Shown piece by piece: positions 7,824 to 8,883 of a stretch of 8,883 bases of DNA. The position numbers and the translations under genes are program-made. The stretch is from an uncultured Ignavibacteriota bacterium (lineage in GTDB: Bacteria > Bacteroidota > Ignavibacteria > Tepidaquicellales > Tepidaquicellaceae), in contig CALGOI010000140.1 of NCBI GenBank assembly GCA_937959065.1, forward strand, positions 1 through 8,883, written 5' to 3'. The notes below the pieces were generated by a model that was given only the letters and a program-made list of their open reading frames with translations, had not been told where the DNA came from and ran no database searches. Position 1 is the first letter of the stretch; every line of letters starts with the position of its first letter.

Positions 7824-7978
7824 TTTTGTCTCTCCTATTTTAAGAGGCTGTAAGTAAAGCGAGATTTTTAAGTTTATCTAGGATTGAGGGCGCAATTTCT
7901 AGACTTCTTTTTAACCAAATCTCAACTTTAAAACTTACAGCCTTCTTTTTTTGTAGAAAGTTTTTATATAGTAAGTTT
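7824..7978 (-). promoter_or_regulatory. Intergenic leader upstream of the TonB receptor; promoter not resolved
   Basis: This 155-nt gap is the longest between genes in the window and the natural place for a promoter of the receptor unit. I could not find a clean Bacteroidota-type -7 box (TAnnTTTG) on the minus strand; the nearest is GAGATTTG (7923-7916), with one mismatch and no matching -33 TTG at the right distance. The receptor's ribosome-binding site AGGAGA is at 7831-7836. No intrinsic terminator for the preceding gene is visible in the minus direction, so read-through from upstream is possible. Confidence 0.4.
7845..7943. repeat. Imperfect ~99-nt palindrome in the leader of the TonB receptor gene
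   Basis: AGGCTGTAAG (7845-7854) is perfectly complementary to CTTACAGCCT (7934-7943). The arms keep pairing inwards: AAAG 7856-7859 with CTTT 7926-7929, GAGATTT 7861-7867 with AAATCTC 7917-7923, TTAA 7868-7871 with TTAA 7911-7914, CTAG 7878-7881 with CTAG 7899-7902, and ATTG 7883-7886 with CAAT 7893-7896 around a 6-nt loop. Small bulges separate the blocks. The whole element fits between the two genes and ends 8 nt before the AGGAGA ribosome-binding site of the receptor. It could be a miniature inverted-repeat element or a structured mRNA leader. On the plus strand it is followed by TTCTTTTTTTG, so it would also resemble a terminator for antisense transcription. Confidence 0.75.
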
Positions 7979-8683
7979 TTACTTAATTAAAATCATTTTC
8001 TTTGTTTCAAAGAACTCGTTAGTAATGAGATTGTAGAAATAAATTCCACTCGAAAGATCTGAACCATCGAAAGTCACCTTTCTGATACCGGGCGCAAGTA
8101 ATTGGTTATCTATCAAGGTTTGAACCTCCTGACCGCTCATATCGTAAACTTTTAAAGTTACATTAGTTTCAATCGGAATACCAAAACTAATTGTTGTTGC
8201 CGGGTTAAACGGATTTGGGTAATTTTGCCCGAGAGAAAATGTTTTTGCAGCATCTATCCAATCAACCAAAATGTCAAGGATGTAAATATTATTTACGATC
8301 TGTGCTTCCTGAATATTGACCGGTCCAATTCCGCCACCTTCACCGCTATTTGGGTTGTATGGATAGCTGTTTCCATCAGTTTCAAATTTATCCCAGGACA
8401 GATCACTTGGGTATGCCATTATCCTGATACCGTCCAGCTCAGGAAAATTCAGGTTGATGAGCTCATACTCTCCATAAGAATTAATGGGCGCAAGATAGAG
8501 TATTGCAGGAGGATTAACGTTAAAATCTAGAACCTCCACATGGCCGCTTTGAACGCGCTGATTAGTAATTGCGCTGTAAACAACTCCTTTCAGGACGGGT
8601 ATATGCACATCGGCTTTTATGGCCTGTGCCAGTAATAGCGCTGATAAAACGCCGCAGATGAATATGTATTTAAAATTTTTCAT
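7979..8683 (-). CDS. Small secreted protein with T9SS type A sorting domain
   Basis: This 234-residue protein has a signal peptide (about 1-24; cleavage likely after QAIKA) and a C-terminal T9SS type A sorting domain (about 148-234). The CTD starts with the signature LGQNYPNPFNPATTISF (151-167), followed by LKVYDMSGQEV (177-187), SGIYFYNL (212-219) and a final KKMILIK. Between them, about 28-143, lies a single small beta-rich domain (KGVVYSAITNQRVQSGHVEV, SYGEYELINLNF) that resembles carboxypeptidase-regulatory/transthyretin-like sandwiches; this assignment is tentative. No enzyme motif is seen, so it is probably a non-catalytic surface or released protein. The start is supported by AGGAGG 5 nt upstream. 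It begins 15 nt after the stop codon of the preceding gene, which implies co-transcription, and is separated from the receptor gene by 155 nt. The export route is well supported, the function unknown. Confidence 0.87.
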   Translation of the reverse strand: MKNFKYIFICGVLSALLLAQAIKADVHIPVLKGVVYSAITNQRVQSGHVEVLDFNVNPPAILYLAPINSYGEYELINLNFPELDGIRIMAYPSDLSWDKFETDGNSYPYNPNSGEGGGIGPVNIQEAQIVNNIYILDILVDWIDAAKTFSLGQNYPNPFNPATTISFGIPIETNVTLKVYDMSGQEVQTLIDNQLLAPGIRKVTFDGSDLSSGIYFYNLITNEFFETKKMILIK

Positions 8684-8698
8684 TGCACCCTCCTATAG

Positions 8699-8883
8699 CT
8701 ATTTAGCTAATAGTGATTTTGAGTCTTTATTTTTGTAAAGTTCTTTAAGTTCTTTAGTTGTAAATGCTTTTTCCCAATAGCTTTCAAAAAGATCGATCAT
8801 CCTGCTTGCAAATTCTTCATTCTTTATAATTATATCCGACCTGTTGTGTCGTGGAATCTTTTTATCCTGAACGTTGATGAAAA
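8699..8883 (-). CDS. C-terminal fragment of an unidentified protein, possibly a TrmB/PLD-like regulator
   Basis: An open frame enters from the right edge of the window and ends at TAG (8699-8701), giving 60 residues. It reads FINVQDKKIPRHNRSDIIIK at its start, then a helix with NEEFASRMIDLFESYW, and ends in a lysine-rich tail (ELKELYKNKDSKSLLAK). There is no signal peptide or membrane segment in this part, and the charge pattern suggests a cytoplasmic protein. A beta-strand followed by an amphipathic helix ending in an aromatic-Trp pair resembles the C-termini of TrmB-type and phospholipase-D-like sensor regulators, but this is a weak resemblance and the catalytic or DNA-binding part is outside the window. 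The tight 15-nt spacing to the next gene and the strong ribosome-binding site there argue that the frame is real and part of an operon with it. Confidence 0.6.
   Translation of the reverse strand, partial: FINVQDKKIPRHNRSDIIIKNEEFASRMIDLFESYWEKAFTTKELKELYKNKDSKSLLAK

Noticed and set aside
7824..7978. Riboswitch such as cobalamin or TPP before the TonB receptor
   Set aside because: No conserved box sequences of known riboswitch classes were recognised; the structure is a simple long imperfect hairpin.
8225..8530. Plus-strand ORF of 101 codons opposite the small T9SS protein
   Set aside because: Complement of a gene with a clear signal peptide and CTD; the translated sequence has no family features.

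Overview
The window looks like chromosomal DNA from a member of the Bacteroidota/Ignavibacteriota (FCB) group. Two secreted proteins carry C-terminal domains of the type IX secretion (T9SS) type A kind. One has the NYPNPFNP-type CTD start that is very common in Ignavibacteria, Kryptonia and Calditrichota. A PorV/PorQ-family outer-membrane protein and a TonB-dependent receptor with an N-terminal carboxypeptidase-regulatory-like domain fit the same group. The lineage is inferred from protein style; there is no rRNA or other phylogenetic marker here.

Every supported gene is on the minus strand, so transcription runs from high to low coordinates. From 8883 downwards: (1) the last 60 codons of a gene that enters from outside the window (8699-8883), possibly a regulator; (2) a 234-residue secreted T9SS-CTD protein (7979-8683), starting 15 nt after that gene ends; (3) a 155-nt gap (7824-7978) mostly filled by an imperfect palindrome of about 99 nt; (4) a 963-residue TonB-dependent receptor (4932-7823); (5) a 1126-residue secreted protein with a divergent T9SS CTD (1533-4913), starting 18 nt after the receptor stop and in the same frame; (6) a 68-nt gap with a strong hairpin; (7) a 347-residue PorV/PorQ-like barrel (421-1464); (8) a 420-nt non-coding tail with two CCCGG hairpins, an intrinsic terminator at 287-318, and repeat-like sequence further out.

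The receptor, the large secreted protein and the PorV-like protein appear to be one transcription unit ending at the terminator. A reasonable model is a cell-surface module. The receptor imports a substrate with TonB energy. The large exported protein sits at the surface as a binding or accessory partner, in the position SusD lipoproteins hold in Sus systems. The PorV-like protein helps deliver or anchor the T9SS cargo. The substrate cannot be read from the sequence. No mobile element, CRISPR array, tRNA or rRNA was seen. The most unusual points are the leader palindrome before the receptor, the pairing of a T9SS-exported protein with a TonB receptor and its own PorV paralogue, and the clustered hairpins in the 3' tail.
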